64,000 bases of DNA from Actinomyces marmotae (GCF_013177295.1 NZ_CP053642.1:62001-126000), one strand, 5' to 3'; counted from the first letter of the stretch, positions 1 to 9,522 are shown. The notes: generated by a model not told the origin, from the letters alone. Numbers and translations: made by a program.

Positions 1-2
1 CC

Positions 3-905
3 GCCGGCACTTTCAGCGAGATGGCCCTGCGTGCCGTCGCGCCCGCGGCCGTCGACGTCGAGCCCTGCCCCGATGTGCCCACCGCCCTGGACCGGGTGCG
101 CGAGCGCGAGGCCGCCTCCGCCGTCGTCCCCATCGAGAACTCGGTCGAGGGCGGGGTCAACGCCACGATCGACAACCTCATCGCCTCTTCCCCGCTGGTC
201 ATCACCGCCGAGGTGGCCATCCCCATCACCTTCGTGCTCGCCGGTCGCGCCGGCACCCGCCTGGAGGACGTGCGGGCCGTCTCCACCCACCCCCACGCCT
301 GGGCGCAGTGCCGCGGCTGGGCCCACGCCAACCTCCCCGACGCCGTCTACGTGGCCGGCACCTCCACCTCCGCCCCCGCCAAGGCGCTGGCCGAGGGCGC
401 CGAGGCCGGCTTCCAGGCGGTCCTGTGCAACCCGCTGGCCGCCCAGCAGTACGGCCTGGACGTCATCGCCGGCGGCGTGGCGGACAATCCCGACGCCGTG
501 ACCCGCTTCGTCGTGATCTCCCGGCCCGGGCGGGTCTGCGAGCCGACCGGCGCGGATAAGACGACGCTCATGGTCCAACTCCCGCACGACCGCGCCGGCG
601 CCCTGCTCGACATGCTTGAGCAGTTCAGCGCCCGCGGGGTCAACCTCTCGCGCATCGAGTCCCGCCCCGTGGGTGATTCCCTGGGCCGCTACCGCTTCAG
701 CATCGACATCGAGGGGCACATCCGCGAGGAGCGCGTCCAGGCCGCCTTCATCGGCCTGCACCGGACCTGTCCCATGGTCCGCTTCCTCGGCTCCTACCCC
801 CGGCTCGACGGCCGCCCCGTGGTGGTCAGCGCCGGCACGAGCGACAAGGACTTCACCGTGGCGCGCGCCTGGGTGGCCGACGTTCTCGCTGGCCGCACGC
901 TGTAG
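3..905 (+). CDS. pheA: Prephenate dehydratase, 5' end outside the window
   Basis: Converts prephenate to phenylpyruvate in phenylalanine synthesis, in the cytosol. The frame is open from the window edge (GTFSE at codons 1-5, the family's GTFT/SE motif), so only a few N-terminal residues are missing; the ATG at 21 is internal. The catalytic PDT domain covers about the first 180 residues and contains the PIENSVEGGV block and the conserved TRF triad in NPDAVTRF. An ACT regulatory domain follows, with the GALLDML and ESRP motifs that bind Phe for feedback inhibition. This is a monofunctional enzyme, as usual in actinobacteria, with no chorismate mutase domain visible. It is convergent with the next gene. 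Confidence 0.95.
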   Translation, partial: AGTFSEMALRAVAPAAVDVEPCPDVPTALDRVREREAASAVVPIENSVEGGVNATIDNLIASSPLVITAEVAIPITFVLAGRAGTRLEDVRAVSTHPHAWAQCRGWAHANLPDAVYVAGTSTSAPAKALAEGAEAGFQAVLCNPLAAQQYGLDVIAGGVADNPDAVTRFVVISRPGRVCEPTGADKTTLMVQLPHDRAGALLDMLEQFSARGVNLSRIESRPVGDSLGRYRFSIDIEGHIREERVQAAFIGLHRTCPMVRFLGSYPRLDGRPVVVSAGTSDKDFTVARAWVADVLAGRTL

Positions 906-927
906 CCGGACCCGGGCTCACCCGCGC

Positions 928-1920
928 TCACCCCGTCCGCGGCACCCGGACGGCGACGGCGCCGGGCTCGACGTGCACGCGCGCCCACCTGGCCGGGGCT
1001 AGGACCTCGCCGTCGATCTCCAGCGGGGCGGGCTCGCCCAGGTCCACCACCGCCTCGCGTCCGCGGGCCAACCGCACGTCCGCCAGTCCCCGCCCCGGCG
1101 GTGTGTAGCGGGCGGGCGCGGGCGGCAGGACCTGGCGGGCGAGCGAGGCCCAGCCGACCAGGCCGCGCCTGACGTCGAGCGCGGCCACGTCGAGCGCGCC
1201 GTCGTCCATGCGGGCGTCTGGCAGCAGTCGGATCCCGGCGGGCAGCCGGCCTGAGTTCGCGATGAGCAGGCAGCGGGCACGCGCCTCCTCCCGGGCCCTC
1301 GCGCGCGCCTCCTCCCGGGCCCCGCCGTCGACGGCGATGCGCATCGGCAGGCGCGGCGACCCCAGGCTCCGCACGGCGGCGATCGCGTAGGCCCCCCAGC
1401 CGGCGTGGCGCTTGAGCCCGGCGCGGGTGGCGGCCACGAGCCGGGCGTCGAACCCGATCCCGGTGACCACCAGGCAGGGCTCCGGGGGCGCCCCGGCGGC
1501 CTCCAGCGCGTCCGTGCTCACCCGCAGCAGGTCGATCAGCGCCACCCGGTGCGCCGCCGTGCCCGCCGCCAGGCGCAGCGCCGGCCAGCGGCGCAGCGGG
1601 ATGCCGAGGCCCCGGGCCGCGAGGTTCGCCGTGCCGAGCGGGACGATGCCGAGCTCCACCCCTGCGCGAGGGCCACTGGCCCGGGCGACTCCGTCGGCCA
1701 CGGCGCGCGCGGTCCCATCCCCGCCGGCGGCGATGACGAGTTCCGCGCCGGCCTCCACGGCCCTGGCGGCCTGGCGCGCCCCGTGCTGATCGGGGGTCGT
1801 GGCCGCCCAGTCGACGCGCACCCACCCCGCGGCGCGCAGTTCAGCGGCGAGGGCGGCCCGCAGGCGCGGCGTCGCCCCCCGCTTGGAGGGGTTGATGACG
1901 ACGCAGGCCAGCCCGCCCAT
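928..1920 (-). CDS. Diacylglycerol kinase family lipid kinase
   Basis: 330 residues. It starts with a VVINPSKRG block (residues 7-15) and has GGDGT at 66-70, the nucleotide-binding motif of the DAGK catalytic domain (DgkB/YegS/BmrU family). A beta-sandwich C-terminal domain carries the IGFDARLV and GALDVAALD patterns usual for this fold. It probably phosphorylates diacylglycerol or a related lipid at the membrane; the exact substrate cannot be read from the sequence. I chose the ATG at 1920 because the fold begins directly after it. A longer open frame to 2259 runs into oxyR and is of low-complexity composition. The gene lies 29 bp downstream of oxyR on the same strand. Confidence 0.85.
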   Translation of the reverse strand: MGGLACVVINPSKRGATPRLRAALAAELRAAGWVRVDWAATTPDQHGARQAARAVEAGAELVIAAGGDGTARAVADGVARASGPRAGVELGIVPLGTANLAARGLGIPLRRWPALRLAAGTAAHRVALIDLLRVSTDALEAAGAPPEPCLVVTGIGFDARLVAATRAGLKRHAGWGAYAIAAVRSLGSPRLPMRIAVDGGAREEARARAREEARARCLLIANSGRLPAGIRLLPDARMDDGALDVAALDVRRGLVGWASLARQVLPPAPARYTPPGRGLADVRLARGREAVVDLGEPAPLEIDGEVLAPARWARVHVEPGAVAVRVPRTG

Positions 1921-1949
1921 TCGGCCGTGCTCAGCTCGGCGCGGCCGAC

Positions 1950-2897
1950 TCAGGCGGCCTCGGCGCTCGCCGTCGGCTCCAGGACCGGCAGCCCGGTGGA
2001 CCGCATGAGATCGGTGCAGATCTCGGCGAGCTGGGCGAAATCCTCGGTTCGCGAGGAGGAGGCGCGGTGGACCAGGGCGATGCGGCGCACCGGCGTGGGA
2101 GCGGCGAAGCGGGCCACGCCGTGGGCGTCCGCGCTGGAGAGCATGCTCAGCGCGCCCTCGGGGATGACGGTGATGCCCACCCCGTGCGCCACCATCCGCA
2201 TGACCGTCGACAGCGTGGTCGCCACCGCGACCGGCGGGCGGTTGCCGTAGCGCTGGCACAGGGCGAGGGTCTGGTCGCGCAGGCAGTTGCCCTCGTCGAG
2301 GAGCAGGAGGTTCTCGTCGTCGAGATCCTCGGGGGAGACGTCCTCGCGGCCCGCCCAGGGATGGTCGGTGGCGGTGAGGATGATGAGCGGCTCATCGAAC
2401 ATCGGCACCGCGGTGATGCGGGGGATCTCGGACTCGACGGCGATGATGGCGGCGTCGAGGCGGCCCTGGCCCAGCATGTCCAGGATGTCCCCGGTGACCA
2501 TCTCGCGCATCCCGGGCTGGAGCTGCGGGTGGCTCTCGCGCAGGCCGTCGAGCAGGACGGGCGCGACATAGGGGGCGAGGGTCGGGATGATCCCCAGCCG
2601 CAGCGCCCCGGTCAGGGCCGCTCCCTGATTCGTGACGGCGTCGGAGAAGGCCTCCGCCGCGAGGACCGCCTCACGGGCGTAGGACAGCAGGGTCTCACCG
2701 AGGGGGGTGACGAGCACGCGTCGCGTGGTGCGCTCCACGAGCTCCCCGCCCACGCGCTTCTCCAGGGCGGTGATCGCCTGCGAGAGGCTGGGCTGGGAGA
2801 CGCCGAGGGCGGCAGCGGCCTCACCGAAGTGCTGGTGGTCGCACAGCGCGACGAAGGCGCGCAACTGCGAGAAGGATGGCAGTGAGGAGGAGGGCAT
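1950..2897 (-). CDS. oxyR: Hydrogen peroxide-sensing LysR-type regulator OxyR
   Basis: 315 residues: an N-terminal LysR winged helix (about 5-65, with GVSQPSLSQAITALEKRVG) and a C-terminal effector domain. The effector domain carries EGNCLRDQTLALC, with Cys205 and Cys214 nine residues apart, exactly the spacing of the redox pair Cys199/Cys208 of E. coli OxyR. This separates it from generic LysR proteins. It should activate peroxide-defence genes once oxidised. No catalase or ahpC lies in the window, so the targets are elsewhere. The ATG at 2897 is preceded by AGGA at good spacing; upstream codons in frame (to 3017) are not LysR-like. It is divergent from serS. Confidence 0.9.
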   Translation of the reverse strand: MPSSSLPSFSQLRAFVALCDHQHFGEAAAALGVSQPSLSQAITALEKRVGGELVERTTRRVLVTPLGETLLSYAREAVLAAEAFSDAVTNQGAALTGALRLGIIPTLAPYVAPVLLDGLRESHPQLQPGMREMVTGDILDMLGQGRLDAAIIAVESEIPRITAVPMFDEPLIILTATDHPWAGREDVSPEDLDDENLLLLDEGNCLRDQTLALCQRYGNRPPVAVATTLSTVMRMVAHGVGITVIPEGALSMLSSADAHGVARFAAPTPVRRIALVHRASSSRTEDFAQLAEICTDLMRSTGLPVLEPTASAEAA

Positions 2898-3218
2898 AGC
2901 GATTCCTGGGGTGAGGATGGGGCATGTATCGGGTTGGGAGGCTGGAGGGATGCGGGACACGCTCGTCCGCGCAGGTACGGGCCGCGTGAGGGGTCGGGCG
3001 GCCCAGGGAAGCCGCATTGGTCAGGTGAGCTCGCAGGTGGAGCCGCTATTGACCTCACTATAGGCGCTTATCCAATGAATGCAGAAGTTTTCTAAGGAGC
3101 TCCGGAGTGTCCGCTCACTCAGTGGTCATTCAGTAGGTGACTGATACCGCTGCCGGCCCTCTGCCGCGCGCGGGATCGACGGCGCGCCCCGGCCCGGCCG
3201 CTGGCTACACTCGGCCTT
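2898..3218. promoter_or_regulatory. Divergent oxyR/serS control region with a CTAT-N10-ATAG dyad
   Basis: This 321-bp gap between divergent genes holds no ORF with coding character. It is locally AT-richer around 3045-3100. The only clear symmetric element is CTATTGACCTCACTATAG at 3046-3063 (arms CTAT/ATAG). ATAG/CTAT half-sites are also the units of the E. coli OxyR site, although the arrangement differs. It could be an autoregulatory OxyR site; this is inference. Confidence 0.35.
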
Positions 3219-4496
3219 ATGATCGATCTGCGCGAGCTCCGTGAGAACCCAGAGCCGTACCGCGCCAGCCAGCGCGCCCGCGGCGCCGACGTCGGCCTTG
3301 TCGACCGCATCATCGCCGCTGACGAGTCCCGCCGCTCCCTCCTGGGCGCCTTTGAGGCCCTGCGGGCCGAGCAGAAGAGCGTGTCCAAGTCGATCGGCAA
3401 GGCCGCCCCGGGGGCCGAGCGCGATGCCGCTCTGGCCAGTGCCAAGGAGCTCGCCGAGCGGGTCAAGGCCGCCGAGGCGGCCGCCAATGGCGCCGCCGCC
3501 GAGCTCGACGATCTCGCCCGCCAGTTCCCCAACCTCATCGCCGGCGCCCCCACCGGGGGCGAGGAGGACTACGTCGTCCTGCGTCACGAGGGCGGCGAGC
3601 CGCGCGACTTCGCCGCCGAGGGCTTCACCCCCGCCGACCACCTCGCCCTGGGCGAGGGCCTGGACATCATCGACACGCGCCGCGGCGCGAAGGTCTCCGG
3701 CGCCCGCTTCTACTACCTCAAGGGCGCCGGCATGCGCCTGGAGCTCGCGCTGATGACCGCCGCCCTGGACCTGGCCGGCCGCCACGGCTTCACCCCCATG
3801 ACGACGCCGACCCTCGTGTCCCCCGCCATCATGGGCGGCACCGGGTTCCTCGGCGCCCACAGCGACGAGATCTACTACCTCCCGGCGGACGACCTCTACC
3901 TCACCGGCACCTCCGAGGTGGCCCTGGCCGGCTACCACACCGATGAGATCCTCGACCTGGCCGCCGGCCCCAAGCGCTACCTCGGCTGGTCCACCTGCTA
4001 CCGGCGCGAGGCCGGCGCCGCCGGCAAGGACACCCGTGGCATCATCCGCGTCCACCAGTTCAACAAGGCCGAGATGTTCTCCTACTGCCGCCCCGAGGAC
4101 GCCGAGGCCGAGCACGCCCGCCTCCTGGCCATGGAGGAGGAGATGCTGGCCCTGGTCGGCCTGCCCTACCGAGTCATCGACACCGCCGCCGGGGACCTGG
4201 GCAGCTCGGCCGCCCGAAAGTTCGACTGCGAGGCCTGGCTGCCCACCCAGGAGCGCTGGATGGAGGTCACCTCCACCTCGAACTGCACCACCTTCCAGGC
4301 CCGGCGCCTTGGCACCCGCGAGCGCCGCGAGGGCGGCACCGCGCCGGTGGCCACGCTCAACGGGACCCTGGCCACCACCCGCTGGATGGTGGCGATCCTG
4401 GAGAACCAGCAGCGCGCCGACGGCGCCGTCGTCGTCCCTGAGGGCCTGCGCCCCTACATGGGCGGCCTTGAGGTCATCGAGCCCGTCGAGCGATGA
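3219..4496 (+). CDS. serS: Seryl-tRNA synthetase
   Basis: 425 residues, full length for the family. It charges tRNA-Ser (and tRNA-Sec where present) with serine in the cytosol. The N-terminal helical tRNA-binding arm covers about residues 1-110 ([17 protein letters not shown] start, heptad-like Ala/Glu/Lys stretch). It is followed by the class II catalytic core with motif 2 (CYRREAG...RVHQF) near residues 265-295 and motif 3 ([16 protein letters not shown]) near 382-398. Its stop overlaps the ATG of the next gene (ATGA), implying translational coupling. Two tRNA-Ser genes lie 4.4 kb downstream and one at the window end. Confidence 0.98.
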   Translation: MIDLRELRENPEPYRASQRARGADVGLVDRIIAADESRRSLLGAFEALRAEQKSVSKSIGKAAPGAERDAALASAKELAERVKAAEAAANGAAAELDDLARQFPNLIAGAPTGGEEDYVVLRHEGGEPRDFAAEGFTPADHLALGEGLDIIDTRRGAKVSGARFYYLKGAGMRLELALMTAALDLAGRHGFTPMTTPTLVSPAIMGGTGFLGAHSDEIYYLPADDLYLTGTSEVALAGYHTDEILDLAAGPKRYLGWSTCYRREAGAAGKDTRGIIRVHQFNKAEMFSYCRPEDAEAEHARLLAMEEEMLALVGLPYRVIDTAAGDLGSSAARKFDCEAWLPTQERWMEVTSTSNCTTFQARRLGTRERREGGTAPVATLNGTLATTRWMVAILENQQRADGAVVVPEGLRPYMGGLEVIEPVER

Positions 4497-5665
4497 GCCT
4501 GGACCGGTCGCGTCGCCCCGAGGAGGGGGCGGCAGGGGGGCCCGGCCCGGGTGAGCGGTGGGGGGCGGCCGATGAGGTGCGCCCCTCGGGCGCGCCGCTG
4601 ACGGACCTCGACCCCGACTCCGCCCCGGCCCTCAGCCTCGGGGGAGCCACCCATTACCCGGGGCCCCCCGGGGCCCGCCCCCTGGACGACGACGCCTACG
4701 CCCTCCTCGTGGCCAACCGGGCCGAGGCCATCGCCCCGATCCTCGACGCCGCTGGCCCGGGCGCCCAGGCCGGGCCGGGCGGGCCGGGTGCCCCGGCCGG
4801 GCCGGGCTTCCGCCCCGCCCTGGGACCGGGGCTCATCGTCGCCCTCGACGTCGATGGCACCATCCTCGACCGCGACGGGCGCGTCTCCGATCGCCTCCAC
4901 GCCGCGCTGTCTCGCCTGACCGCCACCGGCGCCCAGATCGTCGTGTCCACGGGGCGTAGCGTCTTCGCCTCGCTGCCGGTGGCCCACCACATCGGCGTCC
5001 GCCACGGCTGGATGGTCTGCGCCAACGGCGCCCTCACGCTGCGCCTGGACCCCGGCCTGGAGCGCGGGCACGAGGTCATCGACTCGGTGACCTTCGACCC
5101 CGCGCACGTCATCTCCACATTGCGCCAGGCCATCCCGGAGGGCATCTTCGCCGTCGAGGTCCCCGATGAGGGCTTCCTCGTCACCCGGCTCTTCCCCGAC
5201 GGCGAGCTCATCGAGGACCAGCGCGTCGTCAGCCACGAGGAGATCATCTCCCGGCCGGTCAACCGCGTGGTGCTGCGCGCGCCGGCCATGGGCCTGGAGG
5301 AGTTCAGCGCCCTCGTGCGCTCCACGGGCTCCTCGACCGTCGAGGAGTACTCGATCGGCTGGACCTCCTGGCTCGACGTCGCCCCCGAGGGCGTCTCGAA
5401 GGCGACGGCGCTCGCGGGCCTGGCCGCCCGCCTGGGAACCGACGCCTCCCAGGTGGTGGCCGTGGGGGACGGCACCAATGACATCGAGATGCTCCGCTGG
5501 GCGGGCCTCGGCGTGGCCATGGGCTCGGCTCCCGAGTCCGTCAAGGCCAGTGCCGACATCATCACCGAGTCCGTCTGGCACGATGGATGCGCCGCGGTCC
5601 TCGACGCTCTCGTCGATCTCCTGAGCACTCGATCCCTGCGGGCCGCCGAGAGAGAAGAGCTTTGA
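4493..5665 (+). CDS. Cof-type HAD-superfamily phosphatase
   Basis: 390 residues. After a 110-residue N-terminal extension rich in Gly, Pro and Ala, the HAD core starts with [11 protein letters not shown] (DVDGT at 119-123; the first Asp is the nucleophile). It continues with STGRS (motif II) and ends with [11 protein letters not shown] (motif III/IV Asp pair). The C2-type cap and the GDGxND motif place it in the Cof/YidA group, which dephosphorylates sugar phosphates or FMN-type substrates; the substrate is unknown. The gene overlaps serS by 4 bp, a pairing also seen in other actinobacteria. The long N-terminal extension is unusual; translation could begin further inside. Confidence 0.88.
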   Translation: MSLDRSRRPEEGAAGGPGPGERWGAADEVRPSGAPLTDLDPDSAPALSLGGATHYPGPPGARPLDDDAYALLVANRAEAIAPILDAAGPGAQAGPGGPGAPAGPGFRPALGPGLIVALDVDGTILDRDGRVSDRLHAALSRLTATGAQIVVSTGRSVFASLPVAHHIGVRHGWMVCANGALTLRLDPGLERGHEVIDSVTFDPAHVISTLRQAIPEGIFAVEVPDEGFLVTRLFPDGELIEDQRVVSHEEIISRPVNRVVLRAPAMGLEEFSALVRSTGSSTVEEYSIGWTSWLDVAPEGVSKATALAGLAARLGTDASQVVAVGDGTNDIEMLRWAGLGVAMGSAPESVKASADIITESVWHDGCAAVLDALVDLLSTRSLRAAEREEL

Positions 5666-7194
5666 TGAGCCCCATCATTCGCCGTCCCAGCCCCGCCCGG
5701 CGCGCCAGAGCTGCCGGCATCGTGAGCGGAGCCCCCTGCGCCGCCGGCGCCGCAGGCCCCGGCGGTGGCCCGGTTCCTCCCAGCCCCTCGCGTCGGGCCA
5801 TGGGGGCGGCGCTCGCCCTGGCCGGCGCCGCCCTGGTCGGCTGCGCGCCCAAGGGCATCAGTGGCGCTCAGGCCAGTTCCGCGCCTGGCTGCAACGTGGA
5901 TCCCACGCTGCGGGGCACCTCGCTCACGCTCACCTCGCCGCTGACGGGCGTTGAGGCGCAGCGCCTGGAGGCCTCCCTGGAGGCCTTCACCACCTGCACC
6001 GGCATCAGCGTCGTCCACACCGGCTCCGACATGCTCGAGGAGGACCTGCGTGCCGGGCGTCACGGCGATCTCGCGATCGTCCCCCAGGCGAGCATCATCT
6101 CCGAGCTGGTGTCCGATGGCCGGCTGGCGGCCCTGTCCAACCAGGTCGGGGCGAACGTGGAGCTCGGATGGGAGCGCACCTGGGGCGAGGCCGGGACCTA
6201 CGACGGCACGCTCTACGCCGCGCCCCTCATGGCCTCCGTGAAGTCCTTCATCTGGTACTCGCCGTCGGCCTTCGCCAAGGCCGGTTACAAGGTGCCCACC
6301 ACCTGGGCCGAACTGGAGTCCCTCACGAAGAGGATGGCCTCGGCGGGCGCCGCGGGCCCGGGGGCCACGGGGGCCACGGGAGGCCCGACGGCGAGCGCGA
6401 GCGCTAGTCCGGGTGGGGCGGCCACCGCGCAGGCCTCCCCTGGCGCCAGCCCCGGGGCCAGCGCCGAGAATCCGGCGCCCTGGTGCCTGCCGGTGGCCGA
6501 CGGCCCCACGAGTGGGTGGACGGTCACGGACTGGCTGGAGGACGCGATCCTGGCCACCCAGGGGCCGGGCGCCTATGACGCCTGGGAGTCGCACAGGGTC
6601 CCGCTCAACGACCCCACCGCCGTGCGCGCCCTGGACTCGGTGGCCTCCCTCGTGCTCGCCGACGGGCATGCGCTCGGCGGACGGGCGGGTTCCTCGGCCA
6701 TGACCCTGGAGGCCGCCGGCGCCGCCCTGGCCGAGGGCCGCTGCTACATGGTCCACGCATCGAGTTCCTTCGAGACCGTCCTGCCCGACGGCGGCGCCGA
6801 CCTCGACGCCTTCCTGGTGCCCAGCGCCTCGGATGATGAGACTCCCGTCCTCGTGGGCGGCGACTACCTCGTCTCCTTCTCCGACGGCCCGGGCGCGCAG
6901 GCGCTGGCCGAGTACATGACCAGCGCCGAGTGGGCGCGGGCGAGGGCCGCGCTCGGCGGGGTGGCCACCGCCAACCGGCGCGTGGACGCCTCGTCCATCA
7001 ACTCGCGAGTGGGGCGGCGGGCCACGGAGATGCTCCAGTCGCGCCAGACCCTCATCCGCATGGATGCCTCTGACGGCATGCCCCCCGAGGTCGGCGCGCA
7101 CACGATGTGGACGGCCCTGGCCTCCTGGGTTGCGGGCTCCTTGGACTCCGAGGGCGCCCTCGCCCAGGCGGAGAGGGCCTGGCCCACCAGTTGA
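5665..7194 (+). CDS. ABC-type sugar-binding lipoprotein (extracellular solute-binding family 1)
   Basis: 509 residues, from the ATG that overlaps the stop of the HAD gene (TGATG). A hydrophobic segment ends in a lipobox, LVGC (Cys60), preceded by a long Arg/Pro/Ala leader, so it should be an anchored lipoprotein. The mature part has the COG1653 maltose/oligosaccharide-binding pattern (LTGVEAQRLEASLEAFTTCTGI, YAAPLMASVKSFIWYSPSAFAKAGYKVPTTWAEL). A low-complexity Ala/Gly/Pro/Ser insert occurs near residues 225-272, between the lobes. No permease or ATPase is adjacent, so it must work with a remote transporter or have a non-transport role. Alternative start: the Met 14 codons before the lipobox Cys. 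Confidence 0.85.
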   Translation: MSPIIRRPSPARRARAAGIVSGAPCAAGAAGPGGGPVPPSPSRRAMGAALALAGAALVGCAPKGISGAQASSAPGCNVDPTLRGTSLTLTSPLTGVEAQRLEASLEAFTTCTGISVVHTGSDMLEEDLRAGRHGDLAIVPQASIISELVSDGRLAALSNQVGANVELGWERTWGEAGTYDGTLYAAPLMASVKSFIWYSPSAFAKAGYKVPTTWAELESLTKRMASAGAAGPGATGATGGPTASASASPGGAATAQASPGASPGASAENPAPWCLPVADGPTSGWTVTDWLEDAILATQGPGAYDAWESHRVPLNDPTAVRALDSVASLVLADGHALGGRAGSSAMTLEAAGAALAEGRCYMVHASSSFETVLPDGGADLDAFLVPSASDDETPVLVGGDYLVSFSDGPGAQALAEYMTSAEWARARAALGGVATANRRVDASSINSRVGRRATEMLQSRQTLIRMDASDGMPPEVGAHTMWTALASWVAGSLDSEGALAQAERAWPTS

Positions 7195-7310
7195 GCCCGC
7201 CCGGTGGGTTCGCCCCGCCGGCTGGTAGCCTTGCGCTGCATCAGGCATGGGCGGCGACGGCGCTCCGCCGCGTCCGCTCCCGCCCATGCGCACCGGGTCG
7301 AGGAGGACTC

Positions 7311-8666
7311 ATGGGACTGGGATGGTTCAGCGCGCCGGAGCACAACCGTTGGCTCGCCGAGGAGATGCACGCGCTCCTTCGTCTCGGGCGGGCCGCGCGG
7401 GTGCCCGCGGGCTTCGGTTGGATCGGGCCCGACGGCGCCGTGGACACCTCGCGCCCCGTCGAACTGTGGATCACCGGCCGCATGACCTTTGCCTTCTCCC
7501 TGGGAACGCTCCTGGGGATCCCCGGCTGCCGCCGCTACGCCGATCACGGCGTGCGGGCTCTGAACCGCGTGCTGCGCGACCACGCCCACGGGGGCTGGTA
7601 CTCCGCCGTCGGCCATGAGCTGGACGCCGAGGGGCACGGCGTCCCCACTCGGGAGGCGGCTCGAAAGGAGTGCTACCAGCACGCCTTCGTCATGCTCGCC
7701 GCCGCTGCGGCGACGGCCGCGAACCGCCCCGGCGCCCATGAGCTGCTCGCCGAGGCCTGCCGCGTCGTCGAGGCGCGCTGGTGGGACGCCTCCTACGGGA
7801 TGCCGATCGAGTCCTACGCCGTCGACTGGAGCGACCCGGAGGACTACCGGGGCCTCAACGCGGCGATGCACACGGTCGAGGCCTTCCTGGCCACCGCCGA
7901 TGTCACCGGGGACTCGGCATGGCTGGAGCGCGCCGTCCAGATCATCGACTTCGCCGTCAACGTCCACGCCCGCGACCATGACTGGCGCCTGCCCGAGCAC
8001 TACGACACCGCCTGGCGCCCGCGCCTGGACTACAACGAGGACGCCCCCGCCCACCCCTTCCGCCCCTACGGGGCCACGCCCGGGCACGGCCTTGAGTGGG
8101 CCCGCCTGACGGTCCAGGCCCGTGCCGCGCTCGTGGGCCGCCGCCTGCCCATGCCCGACTGGATGCTCGATGCCGCGGAGTCACTCTTCGACCGCGCCCG
8201 CACGGACGCCTGGAGGAGCGACGGCCGGCCGGGTTTCGTCTACACCACGGACTTCGAGGGCCGGCCCATCGTCCGTGAGCGCATGCACTGGGTGGTGTGC
8301 GAGGGCATCTCCGCCGCCGCCGCGATCCGCCAAGCCCTGCTCGACGACGGCCGCGGCGAGATCGAGGTCGAGCTCTACGAGCACTGCTACCGCACGTGGC
8401 TCGACTACGCCGAGGAGTTTCTCATCGTCTCGCCCGGCGTGTGGCGGCACGAGCTCGACACCTCCAACGCGCCCTCCGCGCGGATCTGGGAAGGGCACCC
8501 GGACATCTACCACGCCCTCCAGGCCACGCTCATGCCCCGGCTGCCGGTGTGGCCCTCGATGGCGCAGGCCATCGCCGAAGGCCGCCTCGACCGACCCTCC
8601 TCAGCGCCGCCCGCCGAGGAGTCGGGGAGGGGCTCGCGCCGTCGGGGGCTCTTCGGCCGCGGATGA
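7311..8666 (+). CDS. AGE-family (N-acylglucosamine 2-epimerase-like) sugar isomerase
   Basis: 451 residues, with AGGAGG seven bases before the ATG. The protein has the (alpha/alpha)6-barrel pattern of the AGE superfamily, with conserved pieces WITGRMTFAFSLG, GGWYSAVG, YGMPIESYAVDW, YRGLNAAMHTVEAF, EHYDTAWRP and HWVVCEGISAAAA. The two late His-containing motifs (ADVTG...; PEHYDTAW) fit mannose or sulfoquinovose isomerases of the YihS type better than GlcNAc 2-epimerase. The reaction is probably aldose-ketose isomerisation of a hexose, but the substrate is inferred. It follows the sugar-binding lipoprotein by 116 bp, which suggests a shared carbohydrate theme. Confidence 0.8.
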   Translation: MGLGWFSAPEHNRWLAEEMHALLRLGRAARVPAGFGWIGPDGAVDTSRPVELWITGRMTFAFSLGTLLGIPGCRRYADHGVRALNRVLRDHAHGGWYSAVGHELDAEGHGVPTREAARKECYQHAFVMLAAAAATAANRPGAHELLAEACRVVEARWWDASYGMPIESYAVDWSDPEDYRGLNAAMHTVEAFLATADVTGDSAWLERAVQIIDFAVNVHARDHDWRLPEHYDTAWRPRLDYNEDAPAHPFRPYGATPGHGLEWARLTVQARAALVGRRLPMPDWMLDAAESLFDRARTDAWRSDGRPGFVYTTDFEGRPIVRERMHWVVCEGISAAAAIRQALLDDGRGEIEVELYEHCYRTWLDYAEEFLIVSPGVWRHELDTSNAPSARIWEGHPDIYHALQATLMPRLPVWPSMAQAIAEGRLDRPSSAPPAEESGRGSRRRGLFGRG

Positions 8667-8834
8667 GGCGAGCCGGCCGGCGCCGTGAGCGCCGGTGGGC
8701 CGTTGGGAACACGGCGTGAGCGCGGCGTCCGCTCGGGGTGACCGGTGCCTGCCCGGGGTGCCCGGCGCCCGACTGGCATCCGGGCGGGCACGATGCTGTA
8801 GGGTCGGTCCTGCCTGGCGGTGGCGCCGGGCCAT

Positions 8835-8920
8835 GGAGGAATGACAGAGTGGCCGAATGTGGCGGTCTTGAAAACCGCTGTGCGCCTCGCGCACCGGGGG
8901 TTCGAATCCCTCTTCCTCCG
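8835..8920 (+). tRNA. serT: tRNA-Ser (anticodon TGA)
   Basis: Acceptor GGAGGAA (8835-8841) pairs with TTCCTCC (8913-8919), with discriminator G at 8920. The anticodon stem GCGGT/ACCGC encloses loop CTTGAAA, anticodon TGA at 8869-8871. The long variable arm (GCGCCTCGCGC) is typical of class II tRNAs, and the T loop GGTTCGAATCC is standard. No CCA is encoded. It reads UCA/UCG codons. Confidence 0.97.
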
Positions 8921-9004
8921 CGGCGGCTGCGGCTGCCCGGTGCTCGCGCCTCGCTTTGCGGGGCCGGGGCGCCCTGGGGTAGTCTCGCAGCGCGCTTCGC
9001 GTCT

Positions 9005-9091
9005 GGAGACGTCGCATAGTGGCCTAGTGCGCCTCCCTGCTAAGGAGGTTGGGGTGGAAGCCCCTCGGGGGTTCGAATCCCCCCGTCTCCG
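9005..9091 (+). tRNA. serV: tRNA-Ser (anticodon GCT)
   Basis: Acceptor GGAGACG (9005-9011) pairs with CGTCTCC (9084-9090), discriminator G. The anticodon stem CCTCC/GGAGG holds loop CTGCTAA with anticodon GCT at 9039-9041. The extended variable arm (TTGGGGTGGAAGCCCC) is that of a tRNA-Ser reading AGC/AGU. It lies 84 bp after tRNA-Ser(TGA) and is probably co-transcribed, ending at the hairpin that follows directly. Confidence 0.97.
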
Positions 9092-9097
9092 CCGGAC

Positions 9098-9127
9098 AGC
9101 CCCGGGATCGCTCTCCCGGGGCTTCTC
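9098..9127 (+). terminator. Rho-independent terminator of the tRNA-Ser pair
   Basis: Perfect 10-bp stem AGCCCCGGGA/TCCCGGGGCT (9098-9107 with 9114-9123), 6-nt loop, followed by TTCTCT. It sits 7 bp after tRNA-Ser(GCT). Confidence 0.85.
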
Positions 9128-9420
9128 TGTGCTTGGTGAAGGGGAGGGCTTTCGTCTCGATGGAGTGACGGGGATGGAGCGTCGGGCCCGCTGCGGCGCG
9201 GGGTCGGGCCCCTGACGCTCCCGCCAAGATCACCGGCGCACGTCAGGCCCTCTGCGGCGCGGGGTCGGGCGGTTCCGCACGCTCGGCCTCGGGACGCTAG
9301 TCGTCAGGCCTGCTGCGGCGCGGGATTGGGGTTCTCGTGGGTGCGCCCCGGGCGCGGTGGGAATCGGGTGAGGACAGGCCCGGTCAAGAGAAGCCGCAAC
9401 CAGCAGAAGGCGTCCTCTGT
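9128..9420. other. Gene-free GC-rich stretch with three dispersed 25-bp near-repeats
   Basis: No credible ORF. A motif built on CTGCGGCGCGGGGTCGGG appears at about 9191, 9252 and 9312, the last two copies preceded by CGTCAGGCC. Spacing is about 60 bp. The function is not apparent. Confidence 0.5.
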
Positions 9421-9520
9421 GCCGTTGGGAGCACCGGTGGGCCGTTGGGAGCACCGCCTGGCCGTTGGGAGCACCGGTGGGCCGTTGGGGGCATCGCCTG
9501 GCCGTTGGGAGCACCGCGGG
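9421..9520. repeat. Five tandem copies of a 20-bp unit
   Basis: Unit GCCGTTGGGAGCACCGGTGG, five contiguous copies starting at 9421, 9441, 9461, 9481 and 9501. Copies 2, 4 and 5 differ at the 3' end (CGCCTG, CGCGGG). There are no spacers between units, so it is a minisatellite and not a CRISPR. Confidence 0.95.
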
Positions 9521-9522
9521 GA

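Noticed and set aside
1921..2259. Longer start for the diacylglycerol-kinase-like gene
   Set aside because: The extension lies inside oxyR and has no family similarity; the nucleotide-binding fold begins right after the ATG at 1920.
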